From Polyangiaceae bacterium (GTDB lineage: Bacteria; Myxococcota_A; Polyangia; Polyangiales; Polyangiaceae): 64,000 bases of DNA. The translations under genes were made by a program, and so were the position numbers. The DNA lies in the NCBI GenBank assembly GCA_016719945.1, contig JADJYE010000016.1, forward strand, positions 1 through 64,000, given 5' to 3'. Numbering within the stretch: position 1 is the stretch's first letter; the number at the start of each line of letters is the position of its first letter. Shown one piece after another: positions 32,157 to 39,430 of the stretch. The notes beneath the pieces are model-generated. The model was given only the letters and a program-made list of their open reading frames with translations, was not told the origin of the DNA and searched no databases.

Positions 32157-34319
32157 TCAGCCCACGCGCACGACCGCGCGATAGCGCACTCGCCCCTCCA
32201 GCAGCCGGGCCAGCGCGCGCTGCGCCATCAGCAGCGGGAACACCTCGACGCGCGGCCGCACCTTCCCCTCGGCCGCGAGCGTGAGCAGCTCCTCGAGCTC
32301 GGCCCGCGACCCCTGCACCGAGCCGATCACCGACGCCTCGCGCTGCACGAGCTCGATGGGATCGATCGACAGCAGCCCCTCTCCCAGGCCCATCAACACC
32401 ACCCGCCCGCCGAGCCGCAGCCCGCGCACGCTCCGCGCGACGTCGGACATGTTGCTGGTCGTGGCGAGGACGATGTCCGCGCCCCCCGCGCGCTCCAAGG
32501 CGCCGCCGACGTCGCCGTCGTCCACCCTGACCACGTGATCGGCGCCGAAGCCCTCGCGAGCGTCCTCGAGCTTGTCGAGGCTGGAGGAGACGGCGAGGGT
32601 CTCGTGACCCAAGGCGCTCGCGATCTGCAGCGCCAGGTGACCGAGCCCTCCCAGCCCGACGACGGCGACGCGCTCCGCCCCGCGGACCGCCGCCTTGCGC
32701 AGGCCCGAGAACGCGACGTGCCCGGCGCAGAACAGGGGAGCGGCGAGCTCGGGGTCGAGGCCGTCGGGGAGGCGCGTACACCCTGACGCCTCGGCGACCG
32801 TGAGCTCCGAGAGCCCGCCTCCGTTCTCGATCCAGGTGCGCGGCGACGCGCAGCGCTGGAACGCCCCGCGGTCGCAGGCCGCACAGGCCCCGCAGCCAGC
32901 CTGGACCCAGCTCACCCCGACCCGATCGCCGACCTCGAGGTCCGTGACGCCCGAGCCCAGCGCCTCGACGACGCCGGCGATCTCGTGGCCGAGGACGATC
33001 GGGGTGGGGACGGGGAAGCTCCCGCGGTACGCGTGAGCGTCGGTGCCGCACAGGCCGACCGCGACGACACGGACCAGGACCTGGCCGGGGCCGGGCGCGA
33101 CGCGCGGCAAGCTGCGGAGCTCGAGCGGTGAGCCCGGGCCGCGGAAGACGACGGCGCGCATGCTGTCCTCCGGCTCGGCGCGAGCGCCCCATTGCTTGAC
33201 CAGCGCGGCGCCGATCTCGAGCGCTCGCGGCTCGTAGGAGTCGAGGTGCTCGCGGTAGGGTGCGAGGGGCGCCGCGGCTTGCAAGGCCGCCTTGACCTCG
33301 TGAGGGTCGGCCTGTGACGCGAGCGTGGTGACCAGCGCACCCTGGAACGCCTCGAGGGCGACCTCGTCGTCGCGAGCGAGCTCGACGCGCGGGAGGCGTG
33401 AGCCCGAGGGAGGCTCGGCCTGGCCCCGCTGCCCGCGCCTGTGCACCAGGCTGCGCAGGCGCACGAAGTCTTCGCGGTGGCGCTCCGCCTCGTCACGCCC
33501 GAAGAGCGACCGATCGGTGCGCTCGAGGATGACGACCTCGAGCGCGGGGCACAGCTCGAGCACGCTCGAGAGCAGGCTGAACACCTCGTTGGGCGTGCGA
33601 TCGTCGTGGCTGTCGCGCCGGAAGCGGCGCCGCTCCGGATCGCTGGTCGGCGTCGACCAGCTCCCGCCCGAGACGTGAATCTCGCGCGCGCGGTGCAGCG
33701 GATAGGAGCGCGCGAGCACCAGCGGGTCGATCCCGAAGTTGTGGGCTTGGCAGTACAGGTTGTGGACGTCGAGGAGGAGGAAGGCGTCCGTCCGCTCGAG
33801 CAGCTGTGAGACGAAGCTGGCTTGGGCCTCGACGTCGCGACGCGAGAGCGCGAACGCGAGGTTCTCGATGCCGACCGGAACGCCCGCGCGCTCTCTCAGC
33901 GTCTGAAGGCGGCGTTCGGCGAGGCCGAGGGCCGCCGCGCTCGGCGGGAGCGGCAGCGGTGTACCGCGCACGAAGTCGGCCGCCGTGATGAAGCCGTAGT
34001 GCTCGGTCAGGTGGCGGAACCTGGAGCGCGCGCAGGTCGCCTCGAGCTCCGCGAGCCAGGCGTCTTGCTCCGGGGTCCATATGGCCGACATCGCAGACAG
34101 CTCGACGCCGTGTGCGTAGAGCCGGTCCTGGCTGCCGTACCGCTCGAGCAGGGAGGCGAGCCACTCGGGCACGCCGTCCGGACCCCAGCCGAAGTCGACG
34201 CTCCACTCGACGGCGTCGATCAGGCCACGAAAAAAGAGCGGCTCGTTCGCCGCCCACCAGTCGTCCGCGGGCATCAGCGAGAGCCCCACCCGAGGCGGGG
34301 CTCCGCTCGGGTGGCTCAC
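32157..34319 (-). CDS. MNIO (DUF692) oxygenase fused to zinc alcohol dehydrogenase
   Basis: One open frame of 720 residues from the GTG at 34319, which overlaps the upstream stop by 4 nt (GTGA). Residues 1-300 are a DUF692/MNIO domain, a multinuclear non-heme iron oxidase that modifies peptide residues in RiPP pathways. All expected metal positions are present: TEHYGF (Glu106-His107), GIENLA (152-153), LLDVHN with QAHNFG (Asp184, His193), REIHVSGG (His215), DSHDD (Asp236, His238), ILERTD (Glu266). A helical segment follows to about 386. Residues 387-720 are a medium-chain dehydrogenase: GLCGTD, LGHE, structural zinc CGACAACDRGAFQRC, VGLGGLGHLALQ. GGAGGACAGCATG at the junction (Met at 33161) is a good internal ribosome site, so the dehydrogenase may also be made alone. 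Confidence 0.88.
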   Translation of the reverse strand: MSHPSGAPPRVGLSLMPADDWWAANEPLFFRGLIDAVEWSVDFGWGPDGVPEWLASLLERYGSQDRLYAHGVELSAMSAIWTPEQDAWLAELEATCARSRFRHLTEHYGFITAADFVRGTPLPLPPSAAALGLAERRLQTLRERAGVPVGIENLAFALSRRDVEAQASFVSQLLERTDAFLLLDVHNLYCQAHNFGIDPLVLARSYPLHRAREIHVSGGSWSTPTSDPERRRFRRDSHDDRTPNEVFSLLSSVLELCPALEVVILERTDRSLFGRDEAERHREDFVRLRSLVHRRGQRGQAEPPSGSRLPRVELARDDEVALEAFQGALVTTLASQADPHEVKAALQAAAPLAPYREHLDSYEPRALEIGAALVKQWGARAEPEDSMRAVVFRGPGSPLELRSLPRVAPGPGQVLVRVVAVGLCGTDAHAYRGSFPVPTPIVLGHEIAGVVEALGSGVTDLEVGDRVGVSWVQAGCGACAACDRGAFQRCASPRTWIENGGGLSELTVAEASGCTRLPDGLDPELAAPLFCAGHVAFSGLRKAAVRGAERVAVVGLGGLGHLALQIASALGHETLAVSSSLDKLEDAREGFGADHVVRVDDGDVGGALERAGGADIVLATTSNMSDVARSVRGLRLGGRVVLMGLGEGLLSIDPIELVQREASVIGSVQGSRAELEELLTLAAEGKVRPRVEVFPLLMAQRALARLLEGRVRYRAVVRVG

Positions 34320-34765
34320 CCCCTGCCGCACGCCGCGCGCTGCCAACCCCATGGCTTCTGATTGTTGCTCGGCTTGTCGGGTTGCGCGACAGGCTTGGGC
34401 TTCGGCTGCGCGACGACCGGCTTCGGCGGCGGGTTGTCCTCGATCTTCTTGTCACCCTCGTCGTTCGCGCGCTCGACCGAGGCAGCCGTCACCTCACCGG
34501 CCGGCCGCAAGAACCAGGGCGTCTCGTTCGGGTTCGACGCGCGCACTCGCTCCTGCTCCTCGAGCTCGGCGAGGCGGAGGCGGCGGTCGCGATCGACGCG
34601 CCGGGCGGCCTCCTCGGCGGCGGCGGACTCCGCCTCGTCGTCGCTGGGGGCAGTGGCCACGACCTCGAGCTCCGGCTCCTCTTCGATCGCGGGTTCCGTG
34701 CAACCCACCGCAAGAGCAAGCGACGTGCCAGAGAGCCCAACCTTCACCAGCGACGACCAGCGCAT
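34316..34765 (-). CDS. Pro/Lys-rich lipoprotein coupled to the MNIO gene
   Basis: 149 residues. Signal peptide with lipobox AVGC; then an acidic helix-forming stretch (EEEPELEVVATAPSDDEAES, then a charged Ala/Arg/Glu region), a short NPNETPWFLRP block, and a Pro/Lys-rich tail (PPPKPVVAQPKPKPVAQPDK) ending PWGWQRAACGRG. The tail resembles TonB-like cell-wall-spanning segments. Its stop overlaps the MNIO start, so the two proteins are made together. MNIO substrates are often short proteins with a Cys or C-terminal modification site; the lone Cys near this C-terminus is a candidate site (inference). No family is recognised. Confidence 0.75.
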   Translation of the reverse strand: MRWSSLVKVGLSGTSLALAVGCTEPAIEEEPELEVVATAPSDDEAESAAAEEAARRVDRDRRLRLAELEEQERVRASNPNETPWFLRPAGEVTAASVERANDEGDKKIEDNPPPKPVVAQPKPKPVAQPDKPSNNQKPWGWQRAACGRG

Positions 34766-34838
34766 GAACCGTTCCTCCTCGAGACCGCCCCCAAGCGAGC
34801 CGCTCGATCCCTGGTGACGAGGAGGAGCAGGTTCGTGA

Positions 34839-36083
34839 CTAAAAACTTCTCAGGTCGGGCATCAGGCGCTTCGAGATGACGATGCGCTGGATCTGCCCGG
34901 TGCCCTCGAAGATGTCGTACACCTTGATGTCCCGGAACCATTTCTCGAGCAGCTGTTGGTCCTCGGCGACGGCGCCGTGCGCGCCGCAGATCTCGATGGC
35001 CTCCATGCAGGCCTTGATGGCTGCCTGACCGCCCGCGGCCTTGGCCATGCTCGCCTCCTTGGCGTTGGCGATCTCGCGATCGGCGAGCCATGCGGCTCGC
35101 AGCGTGAGGATGCGCGCGGCGGCGAGATCGCGACCGACCCGCGCGAGGCGCTCGGCGATCGCCGCGTACCGCGGGATCGGCCGCGACAGCACGTAGCGCT
35201 CCTTCACGAAGTCGACCGCGTGCTCGTAGGCGGCGCGCCCGATGCCGATCGCCATCGCGGCGACGAGAGGCCGCGTGTTGTCGAAGGTCTTCATCGCGGT
35301 GAGGAAGCCCTCCTTGGTCTGGTACTTCTCCTCGCCGCCCAGCAGGTTCTCCTCCGGGACGCGGCAGTCTTCCAGGACCAGCTCGGCCGTCTCGCTCGCG
35401 CGCAGGCCCATCTTGTCCTCGATCTTGCCGACGCTGAAGCCCGGCGTGCCCTTCTCGACCACGAACGCGCGGTGACCGGCGCGGCCGAGGCTCGGATCGA
35501 TGGTGGCGAACACCACGTTCCACGAGGCTCGCGCCCCGTTCGTGATGTAGCACTTGCGACCATTGAGGACCCACTCGCGGCCCTCCTTGCGACAGCTGGT
35601 GCGGATGCCCGCGACGTCGCTGCCTGCGCCTGGCTCGGTGAGCGCGTACGCCCCCCACTTGAGCCCCGCGGACATGTCCTTGAACACCGAGAAGAAGCGC
35701 TCTCTCTGCTCGGGGGTTCCCGAGCCGCGGACCGGCGGGCCGCCGAGGCCAGGCCCGGGGAGGCACAACAGCAGCGCCGGGTCGCCGGTCGCGAGCTCCT
35801 CGGCGGCGACGACGGTGGAGACCATCGCCCCGCCGCTCTTCTTCTTCTTCTCGGCGGACTCGGAGGCCTCTTCGCCCGTCGCGCCGAGGCCTTGCACGCC
35901 CCACGCGCCCGCGGTGCCACCCATGGACGCGGCCATCTGCGTGAAGCGCAGCAGGAACTCCTCCGGGATGCCGTGCGCGCGATCCCAGCCGAGGCTCTGC
36001 GGCCGGATCACGTTGCGCGCGAGCGAGCCGATCGCGCTCCTCAGCTCTTCCTGTCGCTTGGTGAGCGTAAACTCGATGGTCAT
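34839..36083 (-). CDS. acyl-CoA dehydrogenase
   Basis: FAD enzyme that makes a trans-2,3 double bond in acyl-CoA; 414 residues. The N-terminal helical domain is followed by the flavin-contact block AYALTEPGAGSDVAGIRTSC and NGRKCYITNGARA. The catalytic base is in YDIFEGTGQIQRIVISK (Glu about 393), the standard position. An insertion rich in Lys/Glu near residue 70-90 (EEASESAEKKKKSGG) is unusual and probably a surface loop. Lies 10 nt after a second acyl-CoA dehydrogenase in the same direction, so the two are probably co-translated subunits or sequential enzymes. Substrate chain unknown. Confidence 0.93.
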   Translation of the reverse strand: MTIEFTLTKRQEELRSAIGSLARNVIRPQSLGWDRAHGIPEEFLLRFTQMAASMGGTAGAWGVQGLGATGEEASESAEKKKKSGGAMVSTVVAAEELATGDPALLLCLPGPGLGGPPVRGSGTPEQRERFFSVFKDMSAGLKWGAYALTEPGAGSDVAGIRTSCRKEGREWVLNGRKCYITNGARASWNVVFATIDPSLGRAGHRAFVVEKGTPGFSVGKIEDKMGLRASETAELVLEDCRVPEENLLGGEEKYQTKEGFLTAMKTFDNTRPLVAAMAIGIGRAAYEHAVDFVKERYVLSRPIPRYAAIAERLARVGRDLAAARILTLRAAWLADREIANAKEASMAKAAGGQAAIKACMEAIEICGAHGAVAEDQQLLEKWFRDIKVYDIFEGTGQIQRIVISKRLMPDLRSF

Positions 36084-36093
36084 CTCGGATCCC

Positions 36094-37311
36094 TCAGGTG
36101 AAGACGGCTTGGAGGTCGGGGGTGGGCAGCACCACCGCGGGGTCGAGGGCGACGCCGAGGGCGACCGCGGCGCCGAGCTGATCGGCCTGCTCCTTCGTCA
36201 TCGAGCACAGCCCGAGCTGCTTGGCGTCTCGCATGTACTTCTCCACCGGGTAGTCGCGCATGAAGCCTGCGCCGCCGTGCAGCTGCACCGCGTCGTCGCC
36301 AGCGCGCATGGCGCCCTCCAGGGACATCGAGACCGCCTGCGCGGAGGCCAGGAGCGCGTCGCGCTCGGAGGCCGCGCCGGTCGCCGCCGCGTCCCACAGG
36401 GACGCAGAGCGCCGGACCATGTGCCTCGCGGCCTCGAGGTCCATGGCGCGATCGGCGAGGGTGAAGGCGACGGCCTGGAAGTGGCCGATGGGCTTGCCGA
36501 ACGCGCGCCGGTTGGTGACGTATTCGAGCGACGCGTCGAACGCGGCCTGGCTGAGCCCGACCGCGCGCGCGGAGACCTTGAGGGCCTCCTTCACGAAGAA
36601 GCGGAGCGCCGAGCGGCAGAAGTCTTCACCCCCCGCGAGCCTCGCCGCGGGGCCGACCTTCACGCCGTCGAGCTTCAGGTCGAACGCGCCCACGGCGTCG
36701 AGGCCGAGCGTCACCTTGCGCTCACCCACGGTGAGGCCCGTCGCGGCGCGCTCGACGATGAACGCCCCGATCCCGGCCCAGCCCGCGGCCTCGTCGACCT
36801 GAGCGAACACGACGAAGGCGTCCGCCCGATCGGCGTTCAACACGAAGGCCTTCACGCCGCTGAGGACCCAGTCGTCCCCCGAGCGGGTCGCGGTGGTGCA
36901 GAACCCGGCGCGCGTCGCGTGCGCGCGCGGCTCGCTCCACGCCACGGCGCCACAGCGATCGGCCGAGGACAGCTTGCCGAGCCACTCGGAGGCCTGCGCA
37001 GGTGTGCCCAGCTCGTGGAGCGCGCCCGCAAGCGCGCCCGGCCCGCCGAGGGCGAACGGCGCGGCGGGGTCGCCGACGGCGAGGGTCTCGTCGAGCAGGA
37101 CGGCGGTCACGAGGCCGAGCCCCGCGCCGCCGTGCGACTCGGGGACAGCGACGCCACCGCCGAGGCCCATCTCGAACGCGGCCAGGCGCAGCTCCGCAGG
37201 TAGGCCGTGGTCGCGCTCCGTCTGACGGATGCGCTCGCGCAGCTTGCTCGCGAGCTGCGAGACCGCCGTGACCATGAGGGCCTGCTCCTCGGTCGGCTCG
37301 AAGTCGATCAT
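36094..37311 (-). CDS. acyl-CoA dehydrogenase-like protein lacking the EGT base motif
   Basis: 405 residues from the ATG at 37311. The fold is clear: FEPTEEQALMVTAVSQLASK, the FAD-binding middle (GVKAFVLNADRADAFVVFAQ), RRAFGKPIGHFQAVAFTLAD and the C-terminal AVQLHGGAGFMRDYPVEKYM. Where active family members have YxxxEGTxxIQ, this protein continues RDAKQLGLCSMTKEQADQL, so the canonical Glu is missing. Weak conservation elsewhere (GFCTTATRSGDDW) also departs from the standard. In mycobacterial alpha2beta2 enzymes one subunit lacks the base and pairs with an active one; the adjacent gene here would be the partner. It could also be an unusual enzyme using another residue. Confidence 0.88.
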   Translation of the reverse strand: MIDFEPTEEQALMVTAVSQLASKLRERIRQTERDHGLPAELRLAAFEMGLGGGVAVPESHGGAGLGLVTAVLLDETLAVGDPAAPFALGGPGALAGALHELGTPAQASEWLGKLSSADRCGAVAWSEPRAHATRAGFCTTATRSGDDWVLSGVKAFVLNADRADAFVVFAQVDEAAGWAGIGAFIVERAATGLTVGERKVTLGLDAVGAFDLKLDGVKVGPAARLAGGEDFCRSALRFFVKEALKVSARAVGLSQAAFDASLEYVTNRRAFGKPIGHFQAVAFTLADRAMDLEAARHMVRRSASLWDAAATGAASERDALLASAQAVSMSLEGAMRAGDDAVQLHGGAGFMRDYPVEKYMRDAKQLGLCSMTKEQADQLGAAVALGVALDPAVVLPTPDLQAVFT

Positions 37312-37401
37312 CGTCGCCCTTCTCCTTTGATGTTTCGAACGGAGAAGGTTTATGTGCGAACCATCAGCTGGCCGCAAGCCCCGCTGATGAGCGCGGCGAG
37401 G

Positions 37402-38682
37402 CTATTTCTTGCCCTTACCGCCGCCCTTCGAGCCGCCGCCGCCACCCTTCGAGCCACCGCCGCCACCCTTCGAGCCGCCGCCGCCACCCTTCGAGCCGCC
37501 ACCCGAGGGTTTGACGACGACCTTCACGCCACCGCCGCCGTGCGACTTGCCCTTGTCGCCGCCGCCGTGGCTGACGTGTCCGTGGGACCCGCCACCCTCG
37601 TGCTTCTCCTTGCCCTTCGCCCACCCCATGCCGGGCTCGTTCGGGTTCTTGTCCCACTTGCCCTTCTTTTCTTTCGTCCACCCGACGACCCTCACGTCGA
37701 TGCACGGGCGCGCGGCGTAGAAGTAGACGTGCGGCCGAAAGCCGAAGAGGTGCGTGTGCACGCGCCCGCCGCTTCCCAGCACCACGCTCACCTTGCGGGT
37801 CAGGCTGAAGCTGAAGTCGGCGCTGAACGTCGCCTTCGCGTAGAACGAGTCGTTCTGGTCGGGGTAGGTCTCGATGTGGTGACGATCGAAGTAGAACGAG
37901 ATCGTGCGCTCGCCAGGCGGCACGACCCGACCCTCGACGATGATCCATGCGCGCGTCTCGCCCGAGTCGGGGTCGATCAGGATCTCGACGTCGTCCTCAC
38001 CGATGCGCTCGATGCGTCCGCCGTGAGGCCCCTCGAGCGGCTCGGCGTGGGCGTCGGCCGCGACCTTCGCGGTGAGCTTGAGCTCCTTCGTGCCGCCGGG
38101 CGGCAAGTGGAGGATGCCCTTCCACGGTGAGGCGCCGCCGCTGATCTCGTAGCGCACGGGGGTGAGCGTCGCGGTCAGCTCGGGGACGGCGCCAACATAG
38201 AGGCGCTTGTCGGGCTGGTGCTCGAGGGCGATCTCGGTCTCCTTCTCGGGCGCCTCCTCGATGAACAGCTTCACGCTGCGATCGGCGGCCGGCTTGCCGT
38301 CGGCCCCCGCGACCGCGACCTTCGTCGAGCCGGAAGGATCGACCAGGAAGACGACCGATCCGTCGTCGTAGCGCTCGACGAAGGCCTCCTCGTTCGTGAA
38401 CAGCGGATCGGCTCCGACGAGGGACTTCACGTCCGCCGTCGCCGCCGTCGCCGCCGTCGCTTGGGCCGTCGCCTCGGCGGTCGCCTGAGCGGTCATGGCT
38501 GCGCTCGCGGTGGCCTTCGACTCGGACGAGCGCTCGGCGTCTTCTTCGTCCTCCTCCTTCACCGCCTTCTTCTCGTCGCTCTCCTTGCTGCAGGTCGGCG
38601 CCATGGTGCCGAGCGACGCGAAGAGCGCGCCGGCGACGAGCCAGCGCGACGAGAGACGTTGAAGCTCGAGCGAAACTGCCAT
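37402..38682 (-). CDS. exported hypothetical protein with Gly/Ser/Lys repeat tail
   Basis: 426 residues; the start at 38682 follows a strong ribosome site (GGAGGT, 6 nt spacing). N-terminal signal-like segment (SSRWLVAGALFASLGTMAPT) with a lipobox-like PTC. Then an acidic and Ala/Thr linker (ATAEATAQATAATAATADV), a central beta-rich region of about 250 residues with YFDRHHIETYPD, and a His/Gly-rich segment (KHEGGGSHGHVSHGGGDKGK). The tail is four copies of GGGSKGG ending GKGKK. Looks like a surface or matrix protein whose basic Gly tail may bind polyanions or another component. Family not recognised. Confidence 0.7.
   Translation of the reverse strand: MAVSLELQRLSSRWLVAGALFASLGTMAPTCSKESDEKKAVKEEDEEDAERSSESKATASAAMTAQATAEATAQATAATAATADVKSLVGADPLFTNEEAFVERYDDGSVVFLVDPSGSTKVAVAGADGKPAADRSVKLFIEEAPEKETEIALEHQPDKRLYVGAVPELTATLTPVRYEISGGASPWKGILHLPPGGTKELKLTAKVAADAHAEPLEGPHGGRIERIGEDDVEILIDPDSGETRAWIIVEGRVVPPGERTISFYFDRHHIETYPDQNDSFYAKATFSADFSFSLTRKVSVVLGSGGRVHTHLFGFRPHVYFYAARPCIDVRVVGWTKEKKGKWDKNPNEPGMGWAKGKEKHEGGGSHGHVSHGGGDKGKSHGGGGVKVVVKPSGGGSKGGGGGSKGGGGGSKGGGGGSKGGGKGKK
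37420..37505 (-). repeat. 21-nt tandem repeat, GGGSKGG coding
   Basis: Four nearly identical 21-nt units (GCCGCCGCCGCCACCCTTCGA on the plus strand is one unit) at the 3' end of the gene. Likely to vary in copy number. Confidence 0.8.
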
Positions 38683-38765
38683 CTGGAGACCTCCGAGGCG
38701 ACAGTGTGCGATCTCACCCGGCCAAGATCGACCCCGGCCACTCACGGCGGAACTCTACAGCGGCG

Positions 38766-39383
38766 TCAGTAGGGGCGCTCGCCGACGAAGTTGCCGGGCG
38801 GGTCGTAGTTGCAGACCCAGTGCTGCCACTCGTCGAAGCCCTGGAACGGCGAGCCTGTCGTGCAGCTCGCGACGCCGCAGCCGAGGCGTAGCGAGCCCGC
38901 CCAAACGACCTGCGTGTAGTGACCGCATACGCCGCTGCACGTGTTGGACTCGTAGTCGTAGTCGGCGACCTCGGAGACCCAACCGTCGACGACGTCTTGC
39001 ACGGTGCCCGGCTGGCCGGCGTTGGCGTAGAGGTTCTCGCCGTACGAACCCCCCGAGTGTTCGAACACACAGAGCTCGGCATAGGCCTGCGCGACCGCCG
39101 CGATCTCGTCGGACCACTCGAGCGGCGGGAGGGCCGTGGCAGCGGGCGGGTCGACGTTCGCGCGGGCCGCGTTGTGGAGGGCGGTGATCCCCTGCAGCGC
39201 GGCCGGCTCGCCGCTCCCAGGTGAGCCGCCCGTCCCGCCGCCACCGGCGTTGCTCGACGAGCCGCCTTGGCCGGAGCCACCCGCTGACGAGCCACCGGAG
39301 CCGCCCGCCTGCGAGCTGTCGTCGCCGCACGCGGCCAGCTGAGAGGAGACGGCGACGAAGGTGAGGAAGGCGAAGCTGCGCAT
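38766..39383 (-). CDS. CAP/SCP-superfamily lipoprotein
   Basis: 205 residues. Lipobox LAAC after a 17-residue signal, a Gly/Ser linker of about 40 residues, then a CAP domain (cysteine-rich secretory, PR-1 type): ALHNAARANVDPP, LEWSDEIAAVAQAYAELC, GENLYANAG, CGHYTQVVWAGSLRLGCGVA and the final VCNYDPPGNFVGERPY. The CAP His and Glu positions (HNAAR, GHYTQ and E in GENLY) are present. Secreted CAP proteins bind lipids or metals in other organisms; the role in myxobacteria is unknown. Start at 39383 set by the signal; a longer frame upstream overlaps the divergent gene and is rejected. Divergent with the FG-GAP protein by 47 nt. Confidence 0.88.
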   Translation of the reverse strand: MRSFAFLTFVAVSSQLAACGDDSSQAGGSGGSSAGGSGQGGSSSNAGGGGTGGSPGSGEPAALQGITALHNAARANVDPPAATALPPLEWSDEIAAVAQAYAELCVFEHSGGSYGENLYANAGQPGTVQDVVDGWVSEVADYDYESNTCSGVCGHYTQVVWAGSLRLGCGVASCTTGSPFQGFDEWQHWVCNYDPPGNFVGERPY

Positions 39384-39430
39384 GGGGCGATCTTCGCTCC
39401 ATCGAGCGCGCCTGCCGATACGATCCTCGG

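Noticed and set aside
33150..33200. Separate stop for the MNIO gene before the dehydrogenase
   Set aside because: No stop occurs in frame between the two domains; the helical end of the MNIO part runs directly into the dehydrogenase Met. Left as a fusion with a note on the internal ribosome site.
37420..37505. Possible intergenic tandem repeat element
   Set aside because: It lies inside the reading frame and encodes GGGSKGG units.
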